This document shows, in pieces, positions 28,821-37,567 of a DNA stretch of 64,000 nt. The translations under genes were made by a program, and so were the position numbers. Source of the DNA: Roseiarcus sp963770035 (GTDB taxonomy: Bacteria; Pseudomonadota; Alphaproteobacteria; Rhizobiales; Beijerinckiaceae); NCBI GenBank assembly GCA_963770035.1, contig CAVYON010000025.1, positions 41,228 through 105,227 of the forward strand. The letters run 5' to 3'. The first letter of the stretch is position 1; each line of letters opens with the position of its first letter. The notes under the pieces were generated by a model. That model was not told where the DNA came from. It did no database searches and worked only from the letters and a program-made list of their open reading frames with translations.

Positions 28821-29736
28821 CGAAGGCGCCCCTGAACAGTTTGCCGAGCAGCAACGCCGCGATGACGATCGACAGCACGAGAATGGCGACGCTGACGGTT
28901 GCGCCGTAACCAAAGCGCGAGTTCCAGAAGCTCTCGAGATAGACGAGATAGCCAAGAACGTTGGTGCGGCCGAATGGCGCCCCTTTCGTCATCACCGCGA
29001 TGAGGTCGAACGCCTTGAGCGATTCGAACAGAGTCAGCATCACCACCACCGCAGTCACGGGGCGAAGCTGCGGCAGGGCCACGCGCAGCATCATCCGAAA
29101 ATGGCCCGCCCCCTCGATCCTGGCCGCATCGAAGGTCTCCTTGGGCACATCGCCGATGCCGGCGAAATAGAAGATCATCGGCAGTCCGGTGAACGCCCAG
29201 CCGCCAACGACCGCCAGCGTGTAAATCGCGATGCGATAGTCGCCGAACCATTCGCGCACCAGAAAGCCCAAACCCAACCCGCGCAACACACCGTCGAACG
29301 CGCCAAAGATCGGGTTGAGAATCAGGAGGAACATGAGGCCCACGGCAACCAGCGACATGGTCACCGGAAAGAAGATCGCCGTACGGAGCACGGTCGGGAG
29401 ATAGACCGCGCGAACACGCATCGCGTAGGCGATAAGAAATCCGAGCACGACGGGGAATGCAAGAGATACCACCAGCCATTTCAAATTGTTCTCGAGCGCA
29501 ATATAAAAATACTTGTCACCGAGCATATAGACGTAATTAGCGAAGCCGACGAACTTCTTGGCCGGCGCCATTCCGTTCCATTCAAAGAAACTCAAATAAA
29601 TCGTGTAAACGATCGGATATCCGATGAAGACTGCAAACAGCGCCACCGGCAGAAGCAGTCCGAACAGCGTGACGAAGACATGATGGCGCGCGAAGGCTAC
29701 GAAGGAGGTCCGTTCGTCGCTCATTCGCGAAGCCAT
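28813..29736 (-). CDS. Sugar ABC transporter permease (CUT1, MalF-like)
   Basis: First membrane subunit of the CUT1 importer, 307 residues with six predicted helices. The EAA loop reads ETFDAARIEGAGHFRMMLRV. Hydrophobic starts include FVTLFGLLLPVALFAVFIGY. It lies about 180 bases downstream of the binding-protein gene; that gap carries two strong hairpins. Two starts are possible (29736 or an ATG four codons in, which is the M of MSDER); the second has the better spacing to a purine-rich site. Confidence 0.9.
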   Translation of the reverse strand: MASRMSDERTSFVAFARHHVFVTLFGLLLPVALFAVFIGYPIVYTIYLSFFEWNGMAPAKKFVGFANYVYMLGDKYFYIALENNLKWLVVSLAFPVVLGFLIAYAMRVRAVYLPTVLRTAIFFPVTMSLVAVGLMFLLILNPIFGAFDGVLRGLGLGFLVREWFGDYRIAIYTLAVVGGWAFTGLPMIFYFAGIGDVPKETFDAARIEGAGHFRMMLRVALPQLRPVTAVVVMLTLFESLKAFDLIAVMTKGAPFGRTNVLGYLVYLESFWNSRFGYGATVSVAILVLSIVIAALLLGKLFRGAFDV

Positions 29737-29802
29737 TGGCGACCCCCTCGTCGGGAATTCTCGGACGACCTCAAGGCGGCCGGCCCTCGCGATCAGAGGC
29801 GC

Positions 29803-29876
29803 CGCGATCCGTCAGCGCCAGCCACGACTGACGGATCGCGCCCTTTGGCGCCGGGCGGGAGCCATTCGGTTCCCGC
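29803..29876 (-). promoter_or_regulatory. Two hairpins between the binding-protein and permease genes
   Basis: cgcgatccgtcag (29803-29815) pairs perfectly over 13 bp with ctgacggatcgcg (29828-29840); next to it gcgggagcc-attc-ggttcccgc (29855-29876) pairs at 8 of 9. In the transcript they fold just after the binding-protein gene. In comparable operons such hairpins stabilise the upstream message or partly end transcription, giving more binding protein than permease; that role here is inferred. Confidence 0.7.
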
Positions 29877-29914
29877 TTCCACTGGCGCTATCGGACGACA
29901 AGGCCCTGAAGCGA

Positions 29915-31225
29915 TCAGGTCTTGATCTTGCCCCGCACGCGCTCGGCCTCCGCCTCTGTCTCCTGCATGGCCTCCTCCGGCGACATCGCGCCGGCGAGCA
30001 CGCCCTGGAGGGCATCGAGGAAGCGGTCCGAAATGGCGGGCGCCGTTCCGTGATCGACATGCATGAAGGTGTAGGAGCCGGCGTCGGCCATGGCCTTGCC
30101 CAGACGCTGCTCCATCGGCGAGAGATGGGAGAGGTCAGTCGAGGCGTTCGAGGCGAACGGCTTGTCGATCTCGAGTTTCTTGGCCGAGGCCTCCGGGGAC
30201 ACCATGAAGTTGACGAATTCCGCGGCGGCGTCCTTGTTCTTGCTCGCCGCATGGATCATCACCGTGTCCTCGTCGTAGATGGACATGACGGGCTTTCGAT
30301 CCCCCATCGCCGGGAAGGCGAACCAGTCGATCGGTTCGGCGCAACACTGTTTCAAGTCGCCCCGGAAGCTACCCAGAATAAACGAGCCCTTGTACCAATA
30401 AAGGGCTTTGCCTTGCGCCCAGGGAACCTGAGCCGGCGCGAAATCGATCGAATTGAAGTTCTCGATGAACATGCCGTCGTCGGCAAGCTTCTTCATCATT
30501 GCGGTGATGTCGACGGCGCGCGGATCGGTCCAGGGGATCTTGTTGTCGATCAATCCCTGATAAGCGTCGAGGCCGTGCTTGTTGACCATCATCGCCGACC
30601 ACATGAACTGCGCCGGCCACTTCTTCTGATTGGACAGCATGAACGGCGCGATCCCGGCCGCCTTGGCCTTGGCCGCGTTGGCCATCATCTCGTCCCAGGT
30701 GGTGGGGACCTTAAGCCCGAGCTTGTCGTGCAGGTCCTTCCGGTACCAGACGACCGAAGCGCCGATCTCGGTCGGAACGAAGTACGGCTTTCCGTTGAAC
30801 TTCGACAGCGAAACGCTCGCCGAATTCAGCGACTTGTCCCAGCCGAATTTCTTGTAGTCGTCGGAGAGATCGGCGGCGAAACCGGCCTTGACGATTTCCC
30901 CGGCGCGACCGCCTTCCCAGGAGTAGAAAACGTCGGGAGGGTCGCTCGAGCTGATCTCGATCGTTTGCTTCGTCTTGTAGGTCTCGCCGTCGACGCTCGC
31001 GCCCGTGACGTGGATACGGCCGCCGTTCTTCTTGTTGAATTCGTCGATCAGCCAGTTGGCGTAGGTCTCCGACGTCGGCCAAGCGGCGCGATAGAAGTAT
31101 TGGATTTCGACTGGAGCCGCGCGGGCCGGCCCAAGGCCAGCGGCCGTCGTGGCCGCCCCGGCGCCGACGATGGCGGTGGTGCGCAAGAAGTTGCGCCGCG
31201 TGAGGGTATCGGTACGCATGGACAT
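29915..31225 (-). CDS. Extracellular solute-binding protein (CUT1 family)
   Basis: Periplasmic sugar receptor of the CUT1 transporter, 436 residues from ATG 31225, which has GGGAGGA upstream. A twin-arginine signal is visible (TLTRRNFLRTTAIVGAGAAT, with processing after the APARAA-like segment near residue 35). The mature protein has typical SBP family 1 blocks: NWLIDEFNKKNGG, VVWYRKDLHDKLGLKVPTTW and NKDAAAEFVNFMVSPEA. First gene of the operon, divergent from a ROK regulator, so probably controlled by it. Sugar unknown. Confidence 0.92.
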   Translation of the reverse strand: MSMRTDTLTRRNFLRTTAIVGAGAATTAAGLGPARAAPVEIQYFYRAAWPTSETYANWLIDEFNKKNGGRIHVTGASVDGETYKTKQTIEISSSDPPDVFYSWEGGRAGEIVKAGFAADLSDDYKKFGWDKSLNSASVSLSKFNGKPYFVPTEIGASVVWYRKDLHDKLGLKVPTTWDEMMANAAKAKAAGIAPFMLSNQKKWPAQFMWSAMMVNKHGLDAYQGLIDNKIPWTDPRAVDITAMMKKLADDGMFIENFNSIDFAPAQVPWAQGKALYWYKGSFILGSFRGDLKQCCAEPIDWFAFPAMGDRKPVMSIYDEDTVMIHAASKNKDAAAEFVNFMVSPEASAKKLEIDKPFASNASTDLSHLSPMEQRLGKAMADAGSYTFMHVDHGTAPAISDRFLDALQGVLAGAMSPEEAMQETEAEAERVRGKIKT

Positions 31226-31578
31226 CGCTGTATCCTCCCACAGTAGAGCGCCGCAGGAAGCTGGCCGCGGCGCGTCGACAACCAAGGCGCGCTGCGCGGA
31301 TCCCGATCGGCCGGCGAGACCGTCCGGGAACCCGGAATCCTAACGGCCCTGTCAGCGCCCGATTAATTAAAGCAGTCTGCTATAATAATATCGCGAGGAT
31401 GTCAAGCGGCGTCACGATCGCCCGCACGTGGCCCTGGCGCGCCGCCTTGATCGTACTAATCAGGGTTCTCTTGCGGTTTTTGGCGCCATGGCGCATATGG
31501 CGTTGCAACTGAGAAGCCGCTCCGAAGAGCGGCAATGAAAGAGCGATCAAAGAAGACTGGTTTCGTAGAGGCGGTGTC
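31226..31578. promoter_or_regulatory. Divergent promoter region with palindrome between CUT1 operon and ROK regulator
   Basis: An AT-rich island at 31361-31391 in otherwise GC-rich DNA: attaattaa, then agcag-t-ctgct (31371-31381, perfect 11-base palindrome) fused to a plus-strand tataat (31381-31386). A -35 element is not obvious. The position between divergent transporter and regulator genes makes it the likely operator. The rest of the gap to 31578 shows no gene. Confidence 0.55.
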
Positions 31579-32814
31579 ATGACGGGACGCGGCAGCAACT
31601 CCGTTCAACTGAGGCAGTACAACGAGCGGGTCGTGCTGGACGCGCTGCGTCGCTTCCGGCATGCGTCGAAAGCGGAAATTGCACGCTTCGCGAAGCTCAC
31701 GCCCCCGGCCGTGGCGACCATCGTCGGGGCGCTGGAGGAGGGAGGATACGTCAAGGGCGGAGGACGACGGTTCGGAGGCAAGGGACAGCCGTCGGCCATG
31801 TACGAACTTTCGCCGCGCGGGGCGTATTCGATCGGCTTGCACATAGGCCGCCGTTCGCTCGACGCCGTTCTCATCGACTTCTGCGGTCAGACGCAGGCGT
31901 TCGAGACGCACGACCACAATTACCCTGATCCGGTCGTCGTCCGGCGCATCGCCAACGCGATCCTTCAGCGCTTTCGAAGGCAACTCGGAGGCGAGGCGTC
32001 GCGGCTTGTCGGCATCGGCGTGTCGGCTCCCTATTTCATCGGCGGGTGGGATCGGGAACTCGGCTTTCCGGCAGAGATCGCGGCGGCCTGGAAAACGATC
32101 GACCTCGCCTCGGGTTTCCTTGACGCTGAGGAGCTTCCGGTTCAGGTCGAAAACGACGCATCCGCGGCCGCCATCGCCGAACTCGTGCAGGGCCTCGGCA
32201 CGCGCTATCAGGACTTCCTGCATATCTCGCTGACAACATTCGTTGGAGCGGGCCTCGTGATCGACGGCACGCTGCAGACGGGCCCCCACGGCAACACTGC
32301 CGCGTTTGGGCCGTTCCCGGTCCCGCCCTCAGCTCTCGCTTCGGTCCCGAAACCGGCGGGAACGTTCGACATCCTTCTCCATCGCGCCTCGATCTACACG
32401 CTCGTCAACCACCTTCGGTTCGGCGGCGTGACAATCACTCGAGTTCGGGATCTCGATCCCCTCCCCGCCGAGGCCGCTACGCTCGTTTCCGAGTGGCAGG
32501 ACGACTGCGCCATCGCGCTCGCCCAGGCCATCATCGGGGCGATCGCGGTCGTCGACGTCGAGGCCGTCGTGATTGACGGCCTGCTTCCACGACCGCTCCT
32601 GCTCGATACGATCGCCCGCATCCGCGCGCAATTTTCGAGCCTCGTGCCCGGCGGTTTGATCGTCCCCGAGATTTTGCCGGGCTCGCTGGGCCCTAGGGCA
32701 TCGGCCGTCGGCGCGAGCTTGCTGCCGATCTATTCTCAATTTGGTCCGGACAAAGGGGTCTTGATGAAAAAGGGACGCGAGAAGAAACCGCTGATGGTCG
32801 GTTCGATGTTTTAG
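31579..32814 (+). CDS. ROK family transcriptional regulator
   Basis: DNA-binding sugar-responsive regulator of the NagC/XylR type, 411 residues. N-terminal winged HTH: QYNERVVLDALRRFRHASKA followed by EIARFAKLTPPAVATIVGAL. The ROK domain has the sugar-kinase fold (GIGVSAPYFIGG, FVGAGLVIDGTL), but the canonical ExGH and CxCGxxGC zinc motifs are absent (GPHGNTAAFGPF, no cysteine cluster), as in a subgroup of rhizobial regulators. Divergent from the CUT1 operon by about 350 bases, so it most likely represses that operon until sugar binds. Confidence 0.87.
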   Translation: MTGRGSNSVQLRQYNERVVLDALRRFRHASKAEIARFAKLTPPAVATIVGALEEGGYVKGGGRRFGGKGQPSAMYELSPRGAYSIGLHIGRRSLDAVLIDFCGQTQAFETHDHNYPDPVVVRRIANAILQRFRRQLGGEASRLVGIGVSAPYFIGGWDRELGFPAEIAAAWKTIDLASGFLDAEELPVQVENDASAAAIAELVQGLGTRYQDFLHISLTTFVGAGLVIDGTLQTGPHGNTAAFGPFPVPPSALASVPKPAGTFDILLHRASIYTLVNHLRFGGVTITRVRDLDPLPAEAATLVSEWQDDCAIALAQAIIGAIAVVDVEAVVIDGLLPRPLLLDTIARIRAQFSSLVPGGLIVPEILPGSLGPRASAVGASLLPIYSQFGPDKGVLMKKGREKKPLMVGSMF

Positions 32815-33171
32815 CGTTTGCGCGAAAGGCTCGATCGGGTGTCAGCCGGACGCCCGGTGCGCGGCGCGCCTTCACGCCAACGCGCTCGGGCCCGTACGGC
32901 CGCATGTTCCCTCTGCTCGGCATTCAGACTTCGACGGCTTTCCGCGCCCAATTTCGACATCGCCTTTTGGGCGCCGTGGGTTCGAAGTCGAGCTCCTAGT
33001 GTACCGGCGCTAACCCTTGGCGTCCCCGGCGAGCTTGCGGACGATAATCGTGCTGACAAGAAACCTTGTGTGAGCACGGCAGCGGGCGGACGGAGTGAGC
33101 GTCTCTTCCCCCCTTGTAGGGGAAGGGACGCCAGTCGCCACGGCTCGGCCCCTTGGGTTGGTGACGATACA
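32815..33171. other. Gene-free gap with one hairpin
   Basis: No gene seen. cttcccc-ccttgta-ggggaag at about 33104-33124 is a 7-bp stem of the dispersed repeat type and may end transcription from either side. Confidence 0.45.
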
Positions 33172-33837
33172 CTAGGAGACGATCGAAAGCTCCTGGGCCA
33201 ATTCGATCTTGGTCGCGAGGATGACCGCCTGCGTCCGGCTCTCGACGCCGAGCTTCTGCAGGATCGCCGACACGTGGGCCTTGACGGTCGCCTCGGAGAC
33301 GGTGAGCTCATAGGCGATCTGTTTGTTCAGGAGGCCCTGCGAGAGCATCATCAGCACACGGATCTGCTGGGGCGTCAGGGTCGCCAGCCGGCGGGCGAGC
33401 GCGCTCAATTCGCGATTGGCCTGGACGTTGGGATCGAAATCGGGCGGCGTCCATCGGCCCCCCTCGAGCACCTGCGCGATCGCCTGGCTCATCGTCTCGA
33501 GCGAGTTCGATTTGGGAATGAAACCGGACGCGCCGAATTCGAGGCAGTGGCGAATGACGGCGCGGTCCTCGTTTCCCGACACGATGACGACCGGCGTGGA
33601 CGGGCGCTCGGACCGCAGGAAAAGCAATCCGGAAAATCCTCTAACGCCCGGCATGCCGAGGTCGAGCAGCACGAGGTCGGTCTCCGGCGCGGCTTCGAGC
33701 GCGGCGGCCATGCTGTCGAAATCGTGCGCGACGGCGATCTCGGCTCCCGGCGCCGCAGCGAGAACGGCCTCCCTCAATCCGCCGACCACGAGCGGGTGAT
33801 CGTCCGCGATCAGGACACGCACTATTCCGATATCCAT
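33172..33837 (-). CDS. LuxR/NarL-family response regulator
   Basis: Two-component transcription factor, 221 residues. Receiver domain: acidic pair in VLIADDHPLVVGG, phosphorylated aspartate in LVLLDLGMPGVRG, lysine in GFIPKSNS. The C-terminal LuxR HTH is clear: LTPQQIRVLMMLSQGLLNKQ, then IAYELTVSEATVKAHVSAIL. No histidine kinase is adjacent, so it is an orphan in this window. It is convergent with the ROK gene. Confidence 0.92.
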   Translation of the reverse strand: MDIGIVRVLIADDHPLVVGGLREAVLAAAPGAEIAVAHDFDSMAAALEAAPETDLVLLDLGMPGVRGFSGLLFLRSERPSTPVVIVSGNEDRAVIRHCLEFGASGFIPKSNSLETMSQAIAQVLEGGRWTPPDFDPNVQANRELSALARRLATLTPQQIRVLMMLSQGLLNKQIAYELTVSEATVKAHVSAILQKLGVESRTQAVILATKIELAQELSIVS

Positions 33838-33925
33838 TGTCCTCTCCGCCGTCGGAGCCGGCCGGGCGCCCGACCATCGCCCAACCCTGCGTCATTGTCA
33901 CGCCCTCGTCACGGACGAAAGGCCC

Positions 33926-34423
33926 CTATTCCTGCATTTCGCCTGACTGCGGCAGGCGGCCGATCTGGCGAAGGGCTTCGACCAATGCGATTGTCGCAGC
34001 GACGCCGACGTTGAGCGACCGCAACGGCGGCTGGATCGGAATTCGTAGGCGCGCGTCCGCCGACGCAGCCACGGGTTCGGGCGTCCCGGCCGATTCGCGG
34101 CCAACCAGCAGAATGTCGTCCGGGCGGAAAGCGAAGTCCCAGAGTCTGGTTTCGCCCTTCGTGGTCAGGAGCGTCAGCCTGCGGCCGGTCGCGGCGCGCC
34201 ACCTTTCGAACCCGGCCCACGAATCGTGACGGGCGAGCGACACGGCGTCGAGATAGTCCATCCCGGCGCGCCGAAAGCGGCTGTCGCCGACGCGAAAGCC
34301 GGCCGGCTCGATGATCGCGGCGTCGATCCCGAAGCAGGCGCATGTGCGCAACATTGCGCCGGCGTTCTGGGCGATGTCGGGCTCATACAGAGCAAGAAGA
34401 AGCGGGGCGTCCGTAGAACTCAC
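33926..34423 (-). CDS. trmL: tRNA (cytidine(34)-2'-O)-methyltransferase
   Basis: SPOUT-class methyltransferase that 2'-O-methylates the wobble base of certain leucine tRNAs. The 165-residue single-domain protein has ALYEPDIAQNAGAMLRTCAC at the start, the AdoMet knot motifs ILLVGRESAGTPE and IPIQPPLRSLNVGVAATIAL, and the conserved arginine in NAGAMLR. Length fits TrmL. It is divergent from the petABC operon, an arrangement seen in many Hyphomicrobiales. Confidence 0.92.
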   Translation of the reverse strand: MSSTDAPLLLALYEPDIAQNAGAMLRTCACFGIDAAIIEPAGFRVGDSRFRRAGMDYLDAVSLARHDSWAGFERWRAATGRRLTLLTTKGETRLWDFAFRPDDILLVGRESAGTPEPVAASADARLRIPIQPPLRSLNVGVAATIALVEALRQIGRLPQSGEMQE

Positions 34424-34713
34424 GGGGTCAGGCTCCGGCGCCGGCCCGAACTCGCGTCGCCCAGGGAGGGCGCGATTGAATCCACGAGGCGAACGCGACG
34501 AAAGGCAAAGGCCAGCGCCCGTCTCATCCTATGGACATCGATTGGGATCAATGCGAAAAGCCGCCGCAACGGTCGGATGTCGCTGACGCGCGCCGCCCGA
34601 CGGAAAGCGATGCGCCTCAAGGCGTCCATTCGGAGGCTGGAACCGCATCGCGCCGTCGATGGATGCGTCAATCCTTGCTGGGCGCGCATTCGAGAGCACT
34701 CCTGGGGGTTGAA

Positions 34714-35250
34714 TTGGCCGCCGCTACCACAATTGAAGCACCCAATCGCGAAGCGCCAAATCGCAGAGATTTCCTCTTTCTGGCCACCGGCGCGGTCGGC
34801 GCGACGGGCGTCGCCGCCGTCGCGTGGCCTTTCATCGATCAGATGAACCCGGATTCGTCGACACTCGCCATGTCCTCGATCGAGGTCGACATCGGGGCCA
34901 TTCCCGAAGGGCAGATCGTCACCGTCAAGTGGCGCGGCGGCCCGGTCTTCGTTCGCCACCGCACCAAGAAGGAAATCGAGGAGGCGGTAAGCGTCCCGCT
35001 CAGCGCGTTGCGCGATCCGCAGACCGACGCCCAACGGGTGCAGAAGCCGGACTGGCTGATCGTGGTCGGCGTGTGCACGCATCTCGGTTGCGTGCCGATC
35101 GGACACGAGGGCAAATACGAGGGGTGGTTCTGTCCCTGCCACGGCTCGATGTACGACACGTCAGGCCGCATTCGCCAGGGGCCGGCGCCGCTGAACCTTG
35201 CCGTGCCGGAATATAAGTTCCTAAGCGACACGCGGGTCAAGATCGGCTGA
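34714..35250 (+). CDS. petA: Ubiquinol-cytochrome c reductase iron-sulfur subunit
   Basis: Rieske [2Fe-2S] subunit of cytochrome bc1; it carries electrons from ubiquinol to cytochrome c1. Twin-arginine-type N-terminus (PNRRDFLFLATG) and one membrane helix (VGATGVAAVAWPFIDQM) precede the cluster boxes CTHLGC and CPCHG. A TTG at 34714 preceded by GGGGG gives 178 residues, the usual length; ATG 34666 or ATG 34531 would add an arginine-rich extension not typical of PetA. petB starts 67 bases on. Confidence 0.9.
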   Translation: MAAATTIEAPNREAPNRRDFLFLATGAVGATGVAAVAWPFIDQMNPDSSTLAMSSIEVDIGAIPEGQIVTVKWRGGPVFVRHRTKKEIEEAVSVPLSALRDPQTDAQRVQKPDWLIVVGVCTHLGCVPIGHEGKYEGWFCPCHGSMYDTSGRIRQGPAPLNLAVPEYKFLSDTRVKIG

Positions 35251-35317
35251 CGCCGGTCGGATCGGCGCACTCGCATCCGATGTCACCTTCTCCTCCACGC
35301 CTGTCCTGAGAGCCATC

Positions 35318-36565
35318 ATGAGCGGTCAATCGACCTACGTTCCCAAGAGCAAGATCGGGCGCTGGTTCGAGTCGCGCCTGCCGGTTATGGGTCTGGTTCA
35401 CTCGTCGTTCATCGCCTATCCGGTGCCACGCAACCTGAATTACATGTGGGCCTTCGGGGCGATCCTGTCGTTCATGCTGATCGCGCAGATCGTCACCGGC
35501 ATCGTGCTCGCAATGCACTACATCCCGTCGGCGACCGAGGCGTTCTCGTCGATCAACGATAGCATCATGCGGGACGTCAACTACGGCTGGCTGATCCGCT
35601 ACATGCATACGAACGGCGCTTCGATGTTCTTCCTTGCCGTCTACATCCACATGCTGCGCGGCCTCTATTACGGCTCCTTCAAGCCGCCGCGCGAGCTTTT
35701 GTGGATTATCGGCGTCGTCATCTACCTCCTGATGACCGCGACAGCCTTTCTCGGCTACGTCCTGCCATGGGGTTCGATGAGCTTCGCCGGCGCGACCGTC
35801 ATCACCAATCTGTTTACCGCAATCCCTCTGGTCGGCACGCCCATCGCCCATTGGCTTTGGGGCGGCTTCGCTGTCGGCGCGCCGACGCTGACCCGGTTCT
35901 TCTCGCTTCACTATGTCCTGCCCTTCGTCATCGTCGCGTTCGTCGGCCTGCACGTCTGGGCGCTGCACGTCACGGGCCAGAACAACCCCGACGGCGTCGA
36001 AGTGAAGAACGTCGAGCGCGACACGGTCGCCTTCACGCCTTACGCGACCATCAAAGACGTCTTCGCCGTCTCGATCTTTTTCATCCTCTACGCCTGGCTG
36101 ATCTTCTTCATCCCCAACTATCTGCTCGACGCGGACAACTCCATCATCGCCAACCCACTGGTGACGCCCGCGCATGTCGTTCCGGAGTGGTATCTGCTGC
36201 CGTTTTACGCAATCCTGCGCGCCATCCCCAACAAGCTCGTCGGGGTGATCGCCCTCTTCTCCGCGATCGCAATCCTCGCCTTCATCCCGTGGCTCGATCG
36301 CAGTCCGGTGAAGTCGGCCAAATATCGGCCCGCCTATCGGTTCTTCTTCTGGATTTTCGTGGCCATCTGCATTGGCCTCGGCTGGATCGGGTCGCAGGAG
36401 CCGACGGAGGCGCTCACTCTGATCGCGCGCTTCTTTACTGCCGGCTATTTCGGTTTCTTCCTCGTGATCATGCCGGTTTTGAGCTTCACGGAGAAGACGA
36501 AGCCCGTCCCGGCCTCGATCGCCGACGCCGTGCTGGCCGGGAAGCCGGCCTCAGCCGAGGCCTGA
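35318..36565 (+). CDS. petB: Cytochrome b subunit of cytochrome bc1
   Basis: Membrane core of complex III, binding hemes bL and bH and both quinone sites. The 415-residue protein has eight helices; the heme histidines lie in IVLAMHYIP and YIHMLRGLYYG (helix B) and in FSLHYVLPFVIVAFVGLHVW (helix D). The Qo-site PEWY motif appears as VVPEWYLLPFYAILR. Full length, without the petC fusion found in Bradyrhizobium. Followed by petC after 29 bases. Confidence 0.95.
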   Translation: MSGQSTYVPKSKIGRWFESRLPVMGLVHSSFIAYPVPRNLNYMWAFGAILSFMLIAQIVTGIVLAMHYIPSATEAFSSINDSIMRDVNYGWLIRYMHTNGASMFFLAVYIHMLRGLYYGSFKPPRELLWIIGVVIYLLMTATAFLGYVLPWGSMSFAGATVITNLFTAIPLVGTPIAHWLWGGFAVGAPTLTRFFSLHYVLPFVIVAFVGLHVWALHVTGQNNPDGVEVKNVERDTVAFTPYATIKDVFAVSIFFILYAWLIFFIPNYLLDADNSIIANPLVTPAHVVPEWYLLPFYAILRAIPNKLVGVIALFSAIAILAFIPWLDRSPVKSAKYRPAYRFFFWIFVAICIGLGWIGSQEPTEALTLIARFFTAGYFGFFLVIMPVLSFTEKTKPVPASIADAVLAGKPASAEA

Positions 36566-36594
36566 ACGGCGACCGATCCCGAGGAACAACGACC

Positions 36595-37422
36595 ATGACC
36601 CGCTTCTCGACCAAAGTGCTCGCCTCGGCCGCCCTCGCTTTGGGGCTCTCCGGCGGTTTTGCCTTCGCCCAGGAACAGGCCGAGCAGCCGAAGCCGCCGC
36701 GCGAAGTGTGGAGCTTCGGCGGCATGTTCGGCACATACGACAAGGCGCAATTGCAACGCGGCTTCCAGGTCTACAAGGAAGTCTGCAGCAACTGTCATCC
36801 GCTGACGATTCCGTTCCGCTCGCTGTCCCAACCCGGAGGCCCCGGCTTCACCGAGGATCAGGTCAAGACGCTGGCTGCGACCTATCAGGTCACCAACGCC
36901 GAGCCGAACGACAAAGGCGAGATCTTCAAGCGCCCGGGCACCCCGGCGGACGACTTCCCGCGTCCGGAATCCTATCCGAACGATCAGGCCGCGGCGGCGG
37001 CCTTCGGCAAGGCGCCGCCCGACATGAACCTGCTCGCAAAGGCGCGCAAGTACGAGCGCGGCTTCCCGTGGTTCATCTTCGACGCGCTTCCGGGCCTGGA
37101 ATACCAGGAGATGGGCGCCGACTACATCCACGCCATTCTCACCGGCTACACCAAACCGGACGACCCGCAGTGGAACCTCTATTATCCGGGTCACAAGATC
37201 GCGATGCCGCAGCCGATCACCGACGGCGCGGTCGAATACAAGGACGGCACGCCCAAAACCCTGGAGAACTACTCGAAAGACGTGGCCGCGTTCCTGAGCT
37301 GGGCGGCGGAGCCAAATCTGGATCAGCGTCGACAGGCCGGCGTCGGAGCCATGATCTTCCTGTTCGTTCTGGCAGGACTCCTCTACTTCACCAAGAAGCG
37401 GGTCTGGGAGAAGGTTCACTGA
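36595..37422 (+). CDS. petC: Cytochrome c1 subunit of cytochrome bc1
   Basis: Membrane-anchored c-type cytochrome of complex III; accepts electrons from the Rieske protein and passes them to a soluble cytochrome c. The 275-residue protein has a signal peptide (MTRFSTKVLASAALALGLSG), the heme motif CSNCH at about residues 64-68, the axial methionine region in YPGHKIAMPQPI, and a C-terminal anchor helix (GVGAMIFLFVLAGLLYFTKK). Third gene of petABC. Confidence 0.94.
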   Translation: MTRFSTKVLASAALALGLSGGFAFAQEQAEQPKPPREVWSFGGMFGTYDKAQLQRGFQVYKEVCSNCHPLTIPFRSLSQPGGPGFTEDQVKTLAATYQVTNAEPNDKGEIFKRPGTPADDFPRPESYPNDQAAAAAFGKAPPDMNLLAKARKYERGFPWFIFDALPGLEYQEMGADYIHAILTGYTKPDDPQWNLYYPGHKIAMPQPITDGAVEYKDGTPKTLENYSKDVAAFLSWAAEPNLDQRRQAGVGAMIFLFVLAGLLYFTKKRVWEKVH

Positions 37423-37567
37423 CGGCTCGCGGCGATCGTCGCTGACGACGTCCCGGTCCGCTGCGGCGTCGTTGATTCGGGGCCCCTGCGCCCCCATGCT
37501 CGCGGTCCGGTCGGCGCCCTCGAGGGACACGGCGTCGAGGGATCTGGAAAAGGCGGAGGGAGCCGGA

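Noticed and set aside
37423..37567. Possible riboswitch before mtnP
   Set aside because: No SAM or SAH riboswitch core could be traced in the 145-base gap.
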